A DNA stretch of 64,000 nt from Nonomuraea helvata (GTDB lineage Bacteria; Actinomycetota; Actinomycetes; Streptosporangiales; Streptosporangiaceae), in contig NZ_BAAAXV010000009.1 of the NCBI RefSeq assembly GCF_039535785.1, positions 2,480,001-2,544,000 on the forward strand, given 5' to 3'. Positions within the stretch are counted from its first letter, which is position 1. Every line of letters begins with the position of its first letter. The notes beneath the pieces are model-generated. The model was not told where the DNA came from. It worked only from the letters and a program-made list of their open reading frames with translations, and searched no databases. The position numbers and the translations under genes were made by a program. Shown here in pieces: positions 50,928 to 60,512 of the stretch.

Positions 50928-51047
50928 GACTGTTCCCCCGGATCAGATCGTGACCGGAGTGAATCCGGCCACAATTAGCATGACCCTGACGAGTAAACAG
51001 CCGCGCGGCCACGGTTCCGCGCGGCTTGACCCAGCTTTGATCCTCTG

Positions 51048-51140
51048 CGAACAAGAAACCTGCTCCAGCAGACTGCCGCTCTACCGTCTGGTGAGTGATC
51101 CTCGCCATAGCGGCAGTCGGCTTTGCAGATTTCTTGTTCG
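51048..51140. repeat. Long imperfect inverted repeat after the LacI gene
   Basis: CGAACAAGAAA (51048-51058) and TTTCTTGTTCG (51130-51140) are perfect 11-nt outer arms, and GACTGCCGCT (51071-51080) and AGCGGCAGTC (51109-51118) perfect 10-nt inner arms, with partly paired sequence between. The 93-nt structure begins 2 bases after the LacI stop. It may be a terminator or a small MITE-like element. Confidence 0.7.
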
Positions 51141-51142
51141 TT

Positions 51143-52192
51143 TCAAGCCGGCCCCGTGCTCCGTCGCACGATCAGTTCGGGGTGGATCTCCCGCAGGCGG
51201 GAGACCTTGGCGGGGTCCCCGATCCGGTCGCTCAGCAGCGCCGCCGCCGACCTGCCCATGGACCTGCGGGCCTGGTCGATGGAGGTGAGCGAGACATGAT
51301 GGGAGGCCGCCAGGTGCGTGTTGTCGTAGCCGACCACCGAGAGGTCTTGCGGGACTCGCAGGCCCAGTTCGCTCGCGGCTGAGAGCACGCCGAGCGCCAC
51401 CACGTCATTGGCGGCGAAGATCGCCGTAGGCCTGGGGTCGCGGGTCAGCAGCGCCAGCGCCGCCTCCTTGCCGCTCTCCTCGGTCGAGTCCGCGGCCTCG
51501 ACCATGATGTACGGCGCCAGCGAGTGCCTGCGCATCGCCACGAGGTAGCCCTCGCAGCGCGACGATCGGCGGCCCTCGATGTGCGCGATGCGCTTGTGTC
51601 CCAGCTCGACGAGGTGATCGATGGCCAGGCGGGCGCCGAGCTGGTCGTCGTCGACCACGATGTCGACGCCGTCGAGCTCGATGTCACGTTCCCCTACGAC
51701 GACGGTCGGGGTGTAGGCGGTGGCCTCGATCAGCGTCTCGCTGGTCGGCGCGATGCCCAGGAGGACCAGCCCGTCCACCCGGAGCTCGAGGAAGGCCTCG
51801 ACGGCCTCGTCCTCGAAAGCCGGGTCCCACTGGCTGTTCCCGATGAGCATGCGCAGCCCGTCGCCGTGCAGGCTCTCCTGCAGGCCGTCGAGGAATTCGG
51901 CGTAGAACGGATTGTGCAGGTCGGCGACGAGCGCGCCCACCAGATGCGTACGGCCTTCCACCAGGCTCCGCGCGACCGCGTTCGGCCGGTAGCCGAGTTC
52001 GCGGGCGGCCTGCAGCACGGCCTGGCGCCGGTGCTCGCTCACGTGCGGGGATCCGCGCAGCACGAGAGAGACCAGCGATTTCGAGACGCCGGCTCGCTCG
52101 GCGACATTGCGGATGGTCGGTCTGGGCCGAGGCAGTGCGTCTACCTCTCTGAGCTCAGTAATGGTTGAAGTGTTGACGGGCGGTCCTGACAT
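51143..52192 (-). CDS. LacI-family transcriptional regulator
   Basis: 349 aa from ATG 52192 (GGGGGAG upstream). HTH: TIRNVAERAGVSKSLVSLVL then RGSPHVSEHRRQAVLQAARE. The periplasmic-binding-like effector domain follows (VGALVADLHNPFYAEFLDGL, FAANDVVALGVLSAASELGL, LSVVGYDNTHLAASHHVSLT). It represses sugar-use genes; the operon it controls is not adjacent. It is divergent from the TetR gene at 52348 (155-base gap). Confidence 0.92.
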   Translation of the reverse strand: MSGPPVNTSTITELREVDALPRPRPTIRNVAERAGVSKSLVSLVLRGSPHVSEHRRQAVLQAARELGYRPNAVARSLVEGRTHLVGALVADLHNPFYAEFLDGLQESLHGDGLRMLIGNSQWDPAFEDEAVEAFLELRVDGLVLLGIAPTSETLIEATAYTPTVVVGERDIELDGVDIVVDDDQLGARLAIDHLVELGHKRIAHIEGRRSSRCEGYLVAMRRHSLAPYIMVEAADSTEESGKEAALALLTRDPRPTAIFAANDVVALGVLSAASELGLRVPQDLSVVGYDNTHLAASHHVSLTSIDQARRSMGRSAAALLSDRIGDPAKVSRLREIHPELIVRRSTGPA

Positions 52193-52347
52193 GTGTCTCC
52201 CCCGCGATGCGGATATGGGCACCTGTCTGACCAAACGATCGAGTTAGCCGCAGGGTACGGCCTCCGTCACTGATTGACTCAGGGATGCCGACATTGACCG
52301 GATATCCACACGTCAGCTGACGGCACGGCGTCGGCTACTGTGCAGGT

Positions 52348-52998
52348 GTGACACCCGGGAAGTCAGCCGAGACGGCACGACCCGCGCGGCGCAGGCTCAG
52401 CGTCGACCGGCGTCGCGAGGAGCTCATGGCGGCCGCGCTCGAGCTGTTCAGCACCCGCGACGCGGAAGACGTCTCGATCGACGACGTCGCCTCCGCGGCA
52501 GGTGCTTCGCGGGCCCTGGTCTACCACTACTTCGGTGGCAAACAGGAGCTCTATGTGGCCGCGCTGAAGAGCGCGGCGGAGCAGTTGGAGTCCCGGCTGC
52601 GCCCCCAAGGGGGCGGCAGACCGCTCGACGAGCTGGCCTCGGGGCTCAGGCGCTACTTCGATTTCGTCGAGGAGCACGCGACCGGGTTCGCCGCGTTGCT
52701 GCGTGGGGGTCCCGCCGACAGGGCGGGGGAGGTCGGTGAGATCGTCGACGGTGTCCGTCAGCGCCTCTTCCGCCTCATCCAGAAGCAGATGCGAGTGGAG
52801 GAGCCGAGCCCGGTGCTCCGCATGACCCTGCGGTCGTGGATCGCCTCCGTGGAGACGGTCGGCCTCGACTGGCTCGAGCGCCGCGACATCGAACGACCGG
52901 TGCTGGAGAAGCTGCTCGTCGAGCACATGGTCGCGCTGCTCCGCGTGGCCGCCGCGCACGACGGCGAGGTGGCAGGACTGCTCGAGCGCCTCGCTTGA
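52348..52998 (+). CDS. TetR-family transcriptional regulator
   Basis: 216 aa from GTG 52348. N-terminal HTH: RRREELMAAALELFSTRDAE, VSIDDVASAAGASRALVYHY, FGGKQELYVAAL, standard TetR. The rest is an alpha-helical ligand domain (RRYFDFVEEHATGFAALLRG). The target and ligand are unknown. It converges with bldC. Confidence 0.9.
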   Translation: MTPGKSAETARPARRRLSVDRRREELMAAALELFSTRDAEDVSIDDVASAAGASRALVYHYFGGKQELYVAALKSAAEQLESRLRPQGGGRPLDELASGLRRYFDFVEEHATGFAALLRGGPADRAGEVGEIVDGVRQRLFRLIQKQMRVEEPSPVLRMTLRSWIASVETVGLDWLERRDIERPVLEKLLVEHMVALLRVAAAHDGEVAGLLERLA

Positions 52999-53128
52999 GT
53001 TGAGCGGGGAGAAGAATGGCGCCGGGCGGGCGACGCCACCTCTCCCATGCGACGTTGTCGTCACAGTGGTGGACCAGGCCGTCGGCCTGGCTCACCAAAC
53101 CCCCCTGAGGTTCGTGACGACCCCTCAT

Positions 53129-53332
53129 TCACTCCGAGCGCTGCTGCGGAATGCCCGCGAGCAGAGCCCGGACCTCGGTCTCCCGGTAGCGCCGATGACC
53201 GCCGAGGGTGCGAATCGACGTCAACTTGCCTGCCTTGGCCCACCGCGTAACGGTCTTGGGGTCGACCCTGAACATGGTCGCGACCTCGGCGGGCGTGAGC
53301 AGCGGCTCGGCCTCGGGTGTACGAGCTGACAT
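53129..53332 (-). CDS. bldC: BldC-like MerR-type developmental regulator
   Basis: 67 aa. LLTPAEVATMFRVDPKTVTR, WAKAGKLTSIRTLGGHRRYR, ETEVRALLAG is the winged HTH of BldC, the small MerR-type protein controlling aerial development and antibiotic genes in Streptomyces. The length (68 in S. coelicolor) and sequence match closely. It is monocistronic; upstream 53333-53654 holds its promoter. Confidence 0.93.
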   Translation of the reverse strand: MSARTPEAEPLLTPAEVATMFRVDPKTVTRWAKAGKLTSIRTLGGHRRYRETEVRALLAGIPQQRSE

Positions 53333-53654
53333 TTGTGCGGCCTCTCCTCCGTGTGGACCGGCTTAGCGATCCTGTGACTGCCTTTGCGCGTGTCACGGAT
53401 GTCCCCCTATGGCACAGAGCGTGCGGCTTTTCCGCGCCATATGCGGCATCACCCGATGTGACCATACCGCCACGCAGAGCGATTGGCGAGCCCTTCTTTG
53501 ACCCAACTGCCCGCCCCCATGGGGATGTCACGCTCGGTGATTCTAGCGACACGGTTCGTGGTATCGCAGTGAAAACGGCAAACTACTCAGTTCGCAGAAG
53601 AGAGCAGCCGCGAGACGTGACCTACTCATGCAGGTCAGACGGTCGTATTGGGCC
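53333..53654. other. bldC upstream region
   Basis: About 320 bases between bldC and the conserved hypothetical gene. No open frame has recognisable protein features. The bldC promoter and leader lie here; no clear -35/-10 was assigned. Confidence 0.4.
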
Positions 53655-54518
53655 TCAGTTGGCAGATTCCAGCTGTTGCATTGACTTCCACCGGAGGATC
53701 ACCCTCTGATACATGGCGTAGGCAAGTTCTTCTTGACCCGTGTCCAGGCCCGTCAGGGCGGCGGAAAGCTCGGCGACCGACTGGTCCGCCTGCAGCGCGT
53801 CATCGTTCATGAGGTGGACGAGCCCGCCGTAGTCGAGCTCCACCAGCGAGTGGGGATGGAACTCCTCCAGCCACCTGGCGATGTCCTCCACGTCGAAGTT
53901 GGCCGCGGCATCCCCCAGGTGCCTGCGCAGCACGCCGAGCGCGCGCGCCGTCCGCCTCCTGGCCTGTGCCATGGAGGTGACGTAGATCAAGTTACGTCCG
54001 GTAGCCGTCGTCACGTCCTGCCCCGGAGCGGAGGAACCGAGCACCAGCCAGCGCTCGTTCCCATCGAACGGCACGAACCACGATGGCGGCACATGCCACG
54101 CCGTGGTGCGAATGTGGGTGCGCAACGCGGACGAACCGGCCTGCCGCTTGAACCGGTCGAAGTCGTCGGCGGTCTGCTCGGCGATCGCCTTGGGCACGAG
54201 GCGGTCCATCAGCCTCACGGGAGCGGTGCCACGCAGCCTTGAGAAGGCCAGCCACGAGCGCAGACGGGTTTGCCAAGGGCATACGTAGAGACGGTCCTCA
54301 ACGCGCCTCAGATAGGCGTTGGGGCTCTCCTGCGCGGGAACGGGTTGAGGGGGCATGCCGAGGAGGCGCATCACCGACTCGCTGTGCTCCGCATTGAGCG
54401 CGTTCGCGCGTCGAGGGCGGTCACGTGAGTCGGCGTAGTCGGCCCACACCTTGCGCTCGGACTCGGCGAACGCGGTCAGTGGCTCATAGACGCGGAGGTA
54501 GGCGGCATAGGGCAGCAC
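53655..54518 (-). CDS. Conserved actinobacterial hypothetical protein, 287 aa
   Basis: It begins MLPYAAYLRVYEPLTAFAES and has LGMPPQPVPAQESPNAYLRR, DRLYVCPWQTRLRSWLAFSR, AWHVPPSWFVPFDGNERWLV and RWLEEFHPHSLVELDYGGLV. I recognise it as a conserved actinobacterial protein that often stands next to bldC and the leucine/valine dehydrogenase gene, of unknown function. Soluble, no signal peptide. The start ATG at 54518 lies 105 bases from the divergent vdh start. Confidence 0.75.
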   Translation of the reverse strand: MLPYAAYLRVYEPLTAFAESERKVWADYADSRDRPRRANALNAEHSESVMRLLGMPPQPVPAQESPNAYLRRVEDRLYVCPWQTRLRSWLAFSRLRGTAPVRLMDRLVPKAIAEQTADDFDRFKRQAGSSALRTHIRTTAWHVPPSWFVPFDGNERWLVLGSSAPGQDVTTATGRNLIYVTSMAQARRRTARALGVLRRHLGDAAANFDVEDIARWLEEFHPHSLVELDYGGLVHLMNDDALQADQSVAELSAALTGLDTGQEELAYAMYQRVILRWKSMQQLESAN

Positions 54519-54623
54519 GGAGGCATCGTGTCACGAAGCGAACCTGCGTGCACCGTTGTGGCTTACTACGCTGAGGCGATCTCCGTCGCGAAGGCGCGAC
54601 GGACCGGACAGGGAGTCACCACC

Positions 54624-55703
<1,080 letters not shown>

Positions 55704-55853
55704 CTCCCCACGCCCATACGACGTACCGAGCTGGGCACAAAACAGGTACGGTAATAGGCGAACGATAGGCTGACGCCCAAAGTGAGCGGCGTCAGTGTGT
55801 GGTGCGTTAGCGACGAGGGGTCGGGGACGACCCCACACGAGGGGGTCGAGCCA

Positions 55854-56081
55854 ATGGGGCGCGGCCGAGCAAAGGCCAAGCAGGTCAAGGTTGCTCGCCA
55901 GCTGAAGTACAACAGCGGTGGCACAGATCTTGACCGACTTCGCGACGAACTCGGGGTCGGAGACTCCAGCAGTGACGACGCCGACGACCTCAACGATGAG
56001 CTGGCGGATCGCTATGCCGATTACGCCGATGACTATGGCGCCGGAGACGACGACGATGGCCGTCCTTCCGGCCGTCGGTAG
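55854..56081 (+). CDS. DUF3073 family protein
   Basis: 75 aa. MGRGRAKAKQVKVARQLKYN then SGGTDLDRLRDELG is the DUF3073 signature. The C-terminal half is acidic (DDADDLNDELADRYADYADD). Found in most actinobacteria, function unknown. ATG 55854 fits this N-terminal signature; the frame upstream is open but not family sequence. Three tandem hairpins follow. Confidence 0.93.
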   Translation: MGRGRAKAKQVKVARQLKYNSGGTDLDRLRDELGVGDSSSDDADDLNDELADRYADYADDYGAGDDDDGRPSGRR

Positions 56082-56110
56082 CCGTTCTCCGGGTTGATGT
56101 GGTGAAAGGC

Positions 56111-56237
56111 CCGGCGCGGGGCCGCGCCGGATCTTCGCCCATGCTCGTCGGGCCCCACGGGCAACCGTGGGGCTTCGTCACGTGGTCGGTCGTTCTATAA
56201 CGTGTTGAGCCCCCGCCCGTCCACGGGCCGGGGGCTC
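56111..56237. terminator. Three tandem hairpins between DUF3073 and purM
   Basis: CCGGCGCGG-GG-CCGCGCCGG (56111-56130), GCCCCACGG-GCAA-CCGTGGGGC (56152-56173, GNRA loop) and GAGCCCCCG-CCCGT paired with ACGGGC-CGGGGGCTC (56207-56237). The genes on both sides converge, so they act as bidirectional terminators. Confidence 0.85.
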
Positions 56238-56245
56238 AAGTCGTG

Positions 56246-57271
56246 TTACCGGTAGCGCGCCCGTCCGTCACCGGGGACGATCTCACCCATCACCCAGGCG
56301 TCCAGCCCCCGGGCGGCCAGCACCCGGATCGCCTCGTCCGCGGAGTCGGCGGCCACCACGGCCGCCATCCCCACCCCGAGGTTGAACGTGCGGTCCATGT
56401 CCGCCTGCGCGATGTCGCCGTGCCCGGCCAGCACGCCGAAGACGGCCGGCGGCGTCCACGAGGAGCGGTCCAGCACGGCGTCCAGCTGCCCCGGCAGCGA
56501 CCGTGACAGGTTGCTCTCGACGCCACCGCCCGTGATGTGCGCGTACGCGTGCACGTCAACGGCCTTGGCCAGCTCCAGGCAGTGGAGCGAGTAGATCCGG
56601 GTGGGCTCCAGCAGCTCCTCGCCCAGCGGCCGCCCCAGCTCGGGCAGCACGGCGTCGAGGGAGAGCCCGGCCTCGCGCAGCACGTGGCGCACCAGCGAGT
56701 AGCCGTTGGAGTGGATCCCCGAGGACGCCAGGCCCAGCACCGCGTCGCCCGCCTGGACCCGCGAGGGCCCCAGCATGGCGTCGGCCTCGACGACGCCCGT
56801 GCCGGCTCCTGCCAGGTCGTACTCGTCCGGCCCCATGGCACCGGGGTGCTCGGCCGTCTCGCCGCCCACCAGTGCGGCGCCCGCCAGCCGGCAGCCCTCG
56901 GCCACCCCGCCGACGATCTCGGCGACGCGCTCGGGCACCACCTTCCCGCAGGCGATGTAGTCGGTCATGAACAGCGGCTCGGCCCCGCAGACCACCAGGT
57001 CGTCGAGGACCATGCCGACCAGGTCGATGCCGATCGTGTCGTGCTTGCCGTACCGCTGGGCGATCATGACCTTGGTGCCCACGCCGTCGGTGGACGTGGC
57101 GAGCAGCGGCCGCCGGTAGCTCAGCAGCGCCGAGGCGTCGAACAGCCCGGCGAACCCGCTGGCGTCGTCGACGACCTCGGGCCGGCGCGAGGCCGCCACC
57201 TTGTCCTTCATCAGGTCGACGGCGCGCTCGCCGGCCGCGATGTCCACGCCGGCGGCCTCGTACGAACTCAT
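56246..57271 (-). CDS. purM: Phosphoribosylformylglycinamidine cyclo-ligase (AIR synthetase)
   Basis: 341 aa from ATG 57271. LLATSTDGVGTKVMIAQRYG, GIDLVGMVLDDLVVCGAEPL, LVGGETAEHPGAM and LASSGIHSNGYSLVRHVLRE are PurM motifs for ATP and FGAM binding. It makes 5-aminoimidazole ribonucleotide in purine synthesis. The ATGA overlap with purF shows tight coupling. Confidence 0.96.
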   Translation of the reverse strand: MSSYEAAGVDIAAGERAVDLMKDKVAASRRPEVVDDASGFAGLFDASALLSYRRPLLATSTDGVGTKVMIAQRYGKHDTIGIDLVGMVLDDLVVCGAEPLFMTDYIACGKVVPERVAEIVGGVAEGCRLAGAALVGGETAEHPGAMGPDEYDLAGAGTGVVEADAMLGPSRVQAGDAVLGLASSGIHSNGYSLVRHVLREAGLSLDAVLPELGRPLGEELLEPTRIYSLHCLELAKAVDVHAYAHITGGGVESNLSRSLPGQLDAVLDRSSWTPPAVFGVLAGHGDIAQADMDRTFNLGVGMAAVVAADSADEAIRVLAARGLDAWVMGEIVPGDGRARYR

Positions 57272-58704
57272 GCTTTGCTCTCCAGCACGAACTTGCCCAC
57301 GTTGTCCTGGTCGATGGGAATGGGGTAGGAACCGTTGAAGCAGGCCATGCAGAGCCGCTCCGCGGGGAGGGTGGTGGCCTTGGTCAGGCCCTCCAGGGAG
57401 ATGTAGCCGAGCGAGTCGGCGCCGAGCGAGGCCCGGATCTCCTCCACCGTCAGCGATCCCGCGATCAGCTCCGCCCTGGTGGCGAAGTCGATGCCGTAGA
57501 AGCACGGCCAGGCCACGGGCGGCGAGGAGATGCGTACGTGCACCTCCTTGGCCCCGGCCTCGCGCAGCATGCGGACGATGGCGCGCTGGGTGTTGCCGCG
57601 CACGATCGAGTCGTCCACGACCACCAGCCGCTTGCCCTCGACCACCTCGCGCAGCGGGTTGAGCTTCAGCCGGATGCCGAGCTGGCGGATGGTCTGCGAG
57701 GGCTGGATGAACGTGCGGCCCACATAGGAGTTCTTCACCAGCCCCTGCCCGTACGGTATCCCGCTCTCCTGGGCGTAGCCCACGGCGGCCGGGGTGCCGG
57801 ACTCCGGCGTCGGGATGACCAGGTCGGCCTCCACCGGGTGCTCGCGGGCCAGCACGCGGCCGACCTCGACCCGGGTGACCTGCACGCCGCGCCCGGCGAT
57901 GGTGGTGTCGGGGCGGGCGAGGTAGACGTACTCGAAGAGGCAGCCCTTGGGCTCGGCCAGGGCGAACCTGCGCGACCTGACGCCGCGCTCGTCGATGGTG
58001 AGCAGCTCGCCCGGCTCGATCTCGCGGACGAACGTGGCGCCCACGATGTCGAGGGCGGCCGTCTCGGAGGCCACGACCCAGCCCCGCTCAAGCCGGCCGA
58101 GGACCATGGGGCGGATGCCCTGCGGGTCGCGGGCCGCGTAGAGCGTCTTCTCGTCCATGAACACGAGCGAGTAGGCGCCCTTGACCTGCGGGAGCAGCTC
58201 CGCCGCGGTGTCCTCGATGGAACGCGTGCGGTCCTGCGCGAGCAGCGAGGTGAGGACCTCGGTGTCGGTCGTCGCGCGGATGGAGCCCGGAGCCAGGCGC
58301 TCGGCCAGCTCAGGGGTGTTGATCAGGTTGCCGTTGTGGGCGAGCGCGAGCCCGCCGACGTCGGTGGAGCTCAGCGTGGGCTGCGCGTTCTCCCACACGC
58401 TCGATCCGGTGGTGGAGTAGCGGCAGTGGCCGACGGCCAGGTGGCCGCGGAGGGTGCTGAGCACCGACTCGTCGAAGACCTGGGCCACCAGGCCCATGTC
58501 CTTGTAGACGAGGATGCGGCTGCCCTCGCTGACCGCGATGCCCGCGGACTCCTGGCCGCGGTGCTGCAACGCGTACAGCCCGTAGTAGGTGAGTTTGGAA
58601 ACTTCCTCGCCCGGAGCCCAGACGCCGAAGACGCCACAGGCGTCCTTGGGAGCGCGGTCATGGGGGTCCAGGTCATGGCCGAGCCGGCCGTCGCCCTTCA
58701 GCAC
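57268..58704 (-). CDS. purF: Amidophosphoribosyltransferase
   Basis: 478 aa from GTG 58704 (GAGG just upstream). The N-terminal glutaminase domain begins after a short propeptide at DAC-GVFGVWAPG (the nucleophilic Cys after processing) with YYGLYALQHRGQESAGIAVS. The phosphoribosyltransferase part has VVVDDSIVRGNTQRAIV (PRPP loop). Cys residues in GCLFEY, WPCFYG and LCMACFNGSY fit a 4Fe-4S cluster. First committed step of purine synthesis: PRPP plus glutamine to phosphoribosylamine. Upstream genes diverge. Confidence 0.96.
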   Translation of the reverse strand: MLKGDGRLGHDLDPHDRAPKDACGVFGVWAPGEEVSKLTYYGLYALQHRGQESAGIAVSEGSRILVYKDMGLVAQVFDESVLSTLRGHLAVGHCRYSTTGSSVWENAQPTLSSTDVGGLALAHNGNLINTPELAERLAPGSIRATTDTEVLTSLLAQDRTRSIEDTAAELLPQVKGAYSLVFMDEKTLYAARDPQGIRPMVLGRLERGWVVASETAALDIVGATFVREIEPGELLTIDERGVRSRRFALAEPKGCLFEYVYLARPDTTIAGRGVQVTRVEVGRVLAREHPVEADLVIPTPESGTPAAVGYAQESGIPYGQGLVKNSYVGRTFIQPSQTIRQLGIRLKLNPLREVVEGKRLVVVDDSIVRGNTQRAIVRMLREAGAKEVHVRISSPPVAWPCFYGIDFATRAELIAGSLTVEEIRASLGADSLGYISLEGLTKATTLPAERLCMACFNGSYPIPIDQDNVGKFVLESKA

Positions 58705-58929
58705 ATGCCTCAGTCTAGGTCGGCGGCTTCTGTGCTCGCACACCCGGGGGCGATATCGGAGGCTGCGGCATCGCCGCGGATCCCAGGTCCGCAGGGCATG
58801 GCCACCGCCTGCCGGCTTGGCGGATGGAGACGGAAGTATGGACGGCCTTTTACCGTGTCGCCGGGTTTAGCCGGTGCCCTCCGCGAAAGGGTGAAGTATC
58901 CCGCATGCAAACCCGTCGGGGAGACAGAC

Positions 58930-59964
58930 GTGACCACATCTGGGGACCCGAACGAGCCCCGCCCGGGGCAGGACCCGCGCGAAGGCCGTCCGGAAGAGGA
59001 AGAGCCCGGCCGGCCGGCGCCCGATTGGTGGCGCGAGGGGGAGCCTCCCGAGGAGGGCGAAGAGCGCCCCGGCCAGGGGGAGGAGCCGATCGCCCCCGTG
59101 CCGCCCGTGGTGCCGCCGCCCGACGTGCCGCCGACGCACGAGCCGAGGCCGGGCGGCGAGCCGAGCCATCCCGACCTGCCCACCTCGCCCGAGACCCCGC
59201 CGCCCGTGGGCGGCGACGCGGAGGCGACCCAGGCGTACCCGATCCCGGGGGCCACCCCGCCGTACCCCGGTTGGGGCGGCGCCCCTGGGGAGGGGGAGCC
59301 GCCGGCCAGGCCGACGCCGTCGCGTTACGAGGGCGAGCAGCCGTCCTTCACGCCGCCGGGAGAAGGGGCGCCGCAGCGTGAAGGGGCGCTCTCCGACGAG
59401 ACTCCGCCTGAGGGGATCACCCCGCCGGTGGGAGGACCGCCGCGAGGGGGCCCGCCTCCAGGGGCAGGCGTGCCAGGAGGCCCGCCGCCCGGCCAGGGAG
59501 TGCCCGGCGGGGCGGCGTACCCGGGTGGGTACGGCGCTCCCCAGGGCCAGGAACCGGCCGTCCCGGGCACCACGCCCTCCAGCCCGTACGGCGGCCCGCC
59601 CGGTTACGGCCCGCCGCCCGCGGGAGCCCCCTACGGCGCCCCGTACCAGCAGGCCCAGCCGGGCAGCGGCCTGGCCACCGCGTCGCTGGTGCTCGGCGTG
59701 GCCAGCCCGTTCCTGGTGTTCGTCTGCTTCACCGGCCTGATCACCGCCATCCTGTCGATCGTCTTCGGCTGCGTGGCGCTCGCCAAGCGCGCAGGCAAGG
59801 GCCGTGCCATCGCCGGCATCGTGATCAGCGCGTTCTCGCTCGTCCTCTTCGCGATCGTGGCCATCTGGTTCTGGAACGTGGTCCAGGAGTGCGCCCACCT
59901 GCCGGGCCAGCTCGCCGACAGGTGCTTCGAACAGAAGTTTCCCTGGATGAGCGGCAGCCGCTAG
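58930..59964 (+). CDS. DUF4190 membrane protein with Pro/Gly-rich cytoplasmic domain
   Basis: 344 aa from GTG 58930 (GGGGAG upstream). The first 230 residues are Pro, Gly and Glu rich (PPVVPPPDVPPTHEPRPGGE), disordered. The C-terminal DUF4190 domain has two helices with a loop: GLATASLVLGVASPFLVFVC, AILSIVFGCVALAKRAGKGR, AGIVISAFSLVLFAIVAIWF. It is a common actinobacterial architecture with unknown function, possibly scaffolding at the membrane. It overlaps the SCP gene tail to tail by 4 bases. Confidence 0.85.
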   Translation: MTTSGDPNEPRPGQDPREGRPEEEEPGRPAPDWWREGEPPEEGEERPGQGEEPIAPVPPVVPPPDVPPTHEPRPGGEPSHPDLPTSPETPPPVGGDAEATQAYPIPGATPPYPGWGGAPGEGEPPARPTPSRYEGEQPSFTPPGEGAPQREGALSDETPPEGITPPVGGPPRGGPPPGAGVPGGPPPGQGVPGGAAYPGGYGAPQGQEPAVPGTTPSSPYGGPPGYGPPPAGAPYGAPYQQAQPGSGLATASLVLGVASPFLVFVCFTGLITAILSIVFGCVALAKRAGKGRAIAGIVISAFSLVLFAIVAIWFWNVVQECAHLPGQLADRCFEQKFPWMSGSR

Positions 59965-60398
59965 AGCGGCAGATGCGCCGACAGGTCGGCCCGCGCCCCG
60001 CTGGCCGAGACCAGGCCTTCGGCCATGGCCTCGGCCCAGGTCAGGCGGCCAAGGGCGAGCCGGATCCAGGTGCGGCCGTCCATCTCGACCACGTTCGGCG
60101 GTGTGCCCCGGGTGTGGCGGGGGCCTTCGACGGCCTGGACGGCGGCGTACGGCGGGACGCGCACCTCGACGGTCCGGCCGGGCGCCGCGGTCACCAGCCG
60201 ATCGAGCAGATGGCGCACCGCCTGCCTGGCCGCGTCGCGCTCGGGCTGGACCCCGCGGTCGTAGGCGGCCAGCACGGCGGCCACGAGCGCGTCGGGCAGC
60301 GTGGACGCGGGGCCGTCGTAGGGTGGCTCGTCCAGGGCGACGAGCTGGCCGTCGAGCGCAGATCTCAGCTTCTCAAGGTCCGGTTTGCGTGGTGGCAC
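59961..60398 (-). CDS. Sterol carrier-like (SCP_3) protein
   Basis: 145 aa from GTG 60398. VPPRKPDLEKLRSALDGQLV, then VRVPPYAAVQAVEGPRHTRG, VVEMDGRTWIRLALGRLTWA and EGLVSASGARADLSAHLPL form the actinobacterial SCP_3-type domain that binds hydrophobic ligands. It is cytosolic. The function in this context is unknown. It is divergent from the PhoX gene 115 bases away. Confidence 0.85.
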   Translation of the reverse strand: MPPRKPDLEKLRSALDGQLVALDEPPYDGPASTLPDALVAAVLAAYDRGVQPERDAARQAVRHLLDRLVTAAPGRTVEVRVPPYAAVQAVEGPRHTRGTPPNVVEMDGRTWIRLALGRLTWAEAMAEGLVSASGARADLSAHLPL

Positions 60399-60421
60399 CC
60401 CACCATTGTCTCCCTGGAAGC

Positions 60422-60461
60422 GTTCATCAAGACGGAGGTCATCGTTCACCTCAGGTTTCGC
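60422..60461 (+). promoter_or_regulatory. PHO-box-like repeats upstream of phoX
   Basis: GTTCATC (60422-60428), GTTCACC (60444-60450) and GTTTCGC (60455-60461) lie in an 11-nt register (offsets 0, 22 and 33). GTTCACC is the consensus repeat unit of actinomycete PhoP sites. The position, about 50 bases before the start, fits activation by phosphate limitation. Confidence 0.65.
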
Positions 60462-60512
60462 CGGCGACCGTAACCTCCCGGCGGTACAACCGCGCACAAT
60501 GATGGAGGACCT

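Noticed and set aside
57538..58929. Long open frame on the plus strand opposite purF and upstream of the DUF4190 gene
   Set aside because: It is antisense to purF, which has all expected motifs. Only the downstream part from GTG 58930 is the DUF4190 protein.
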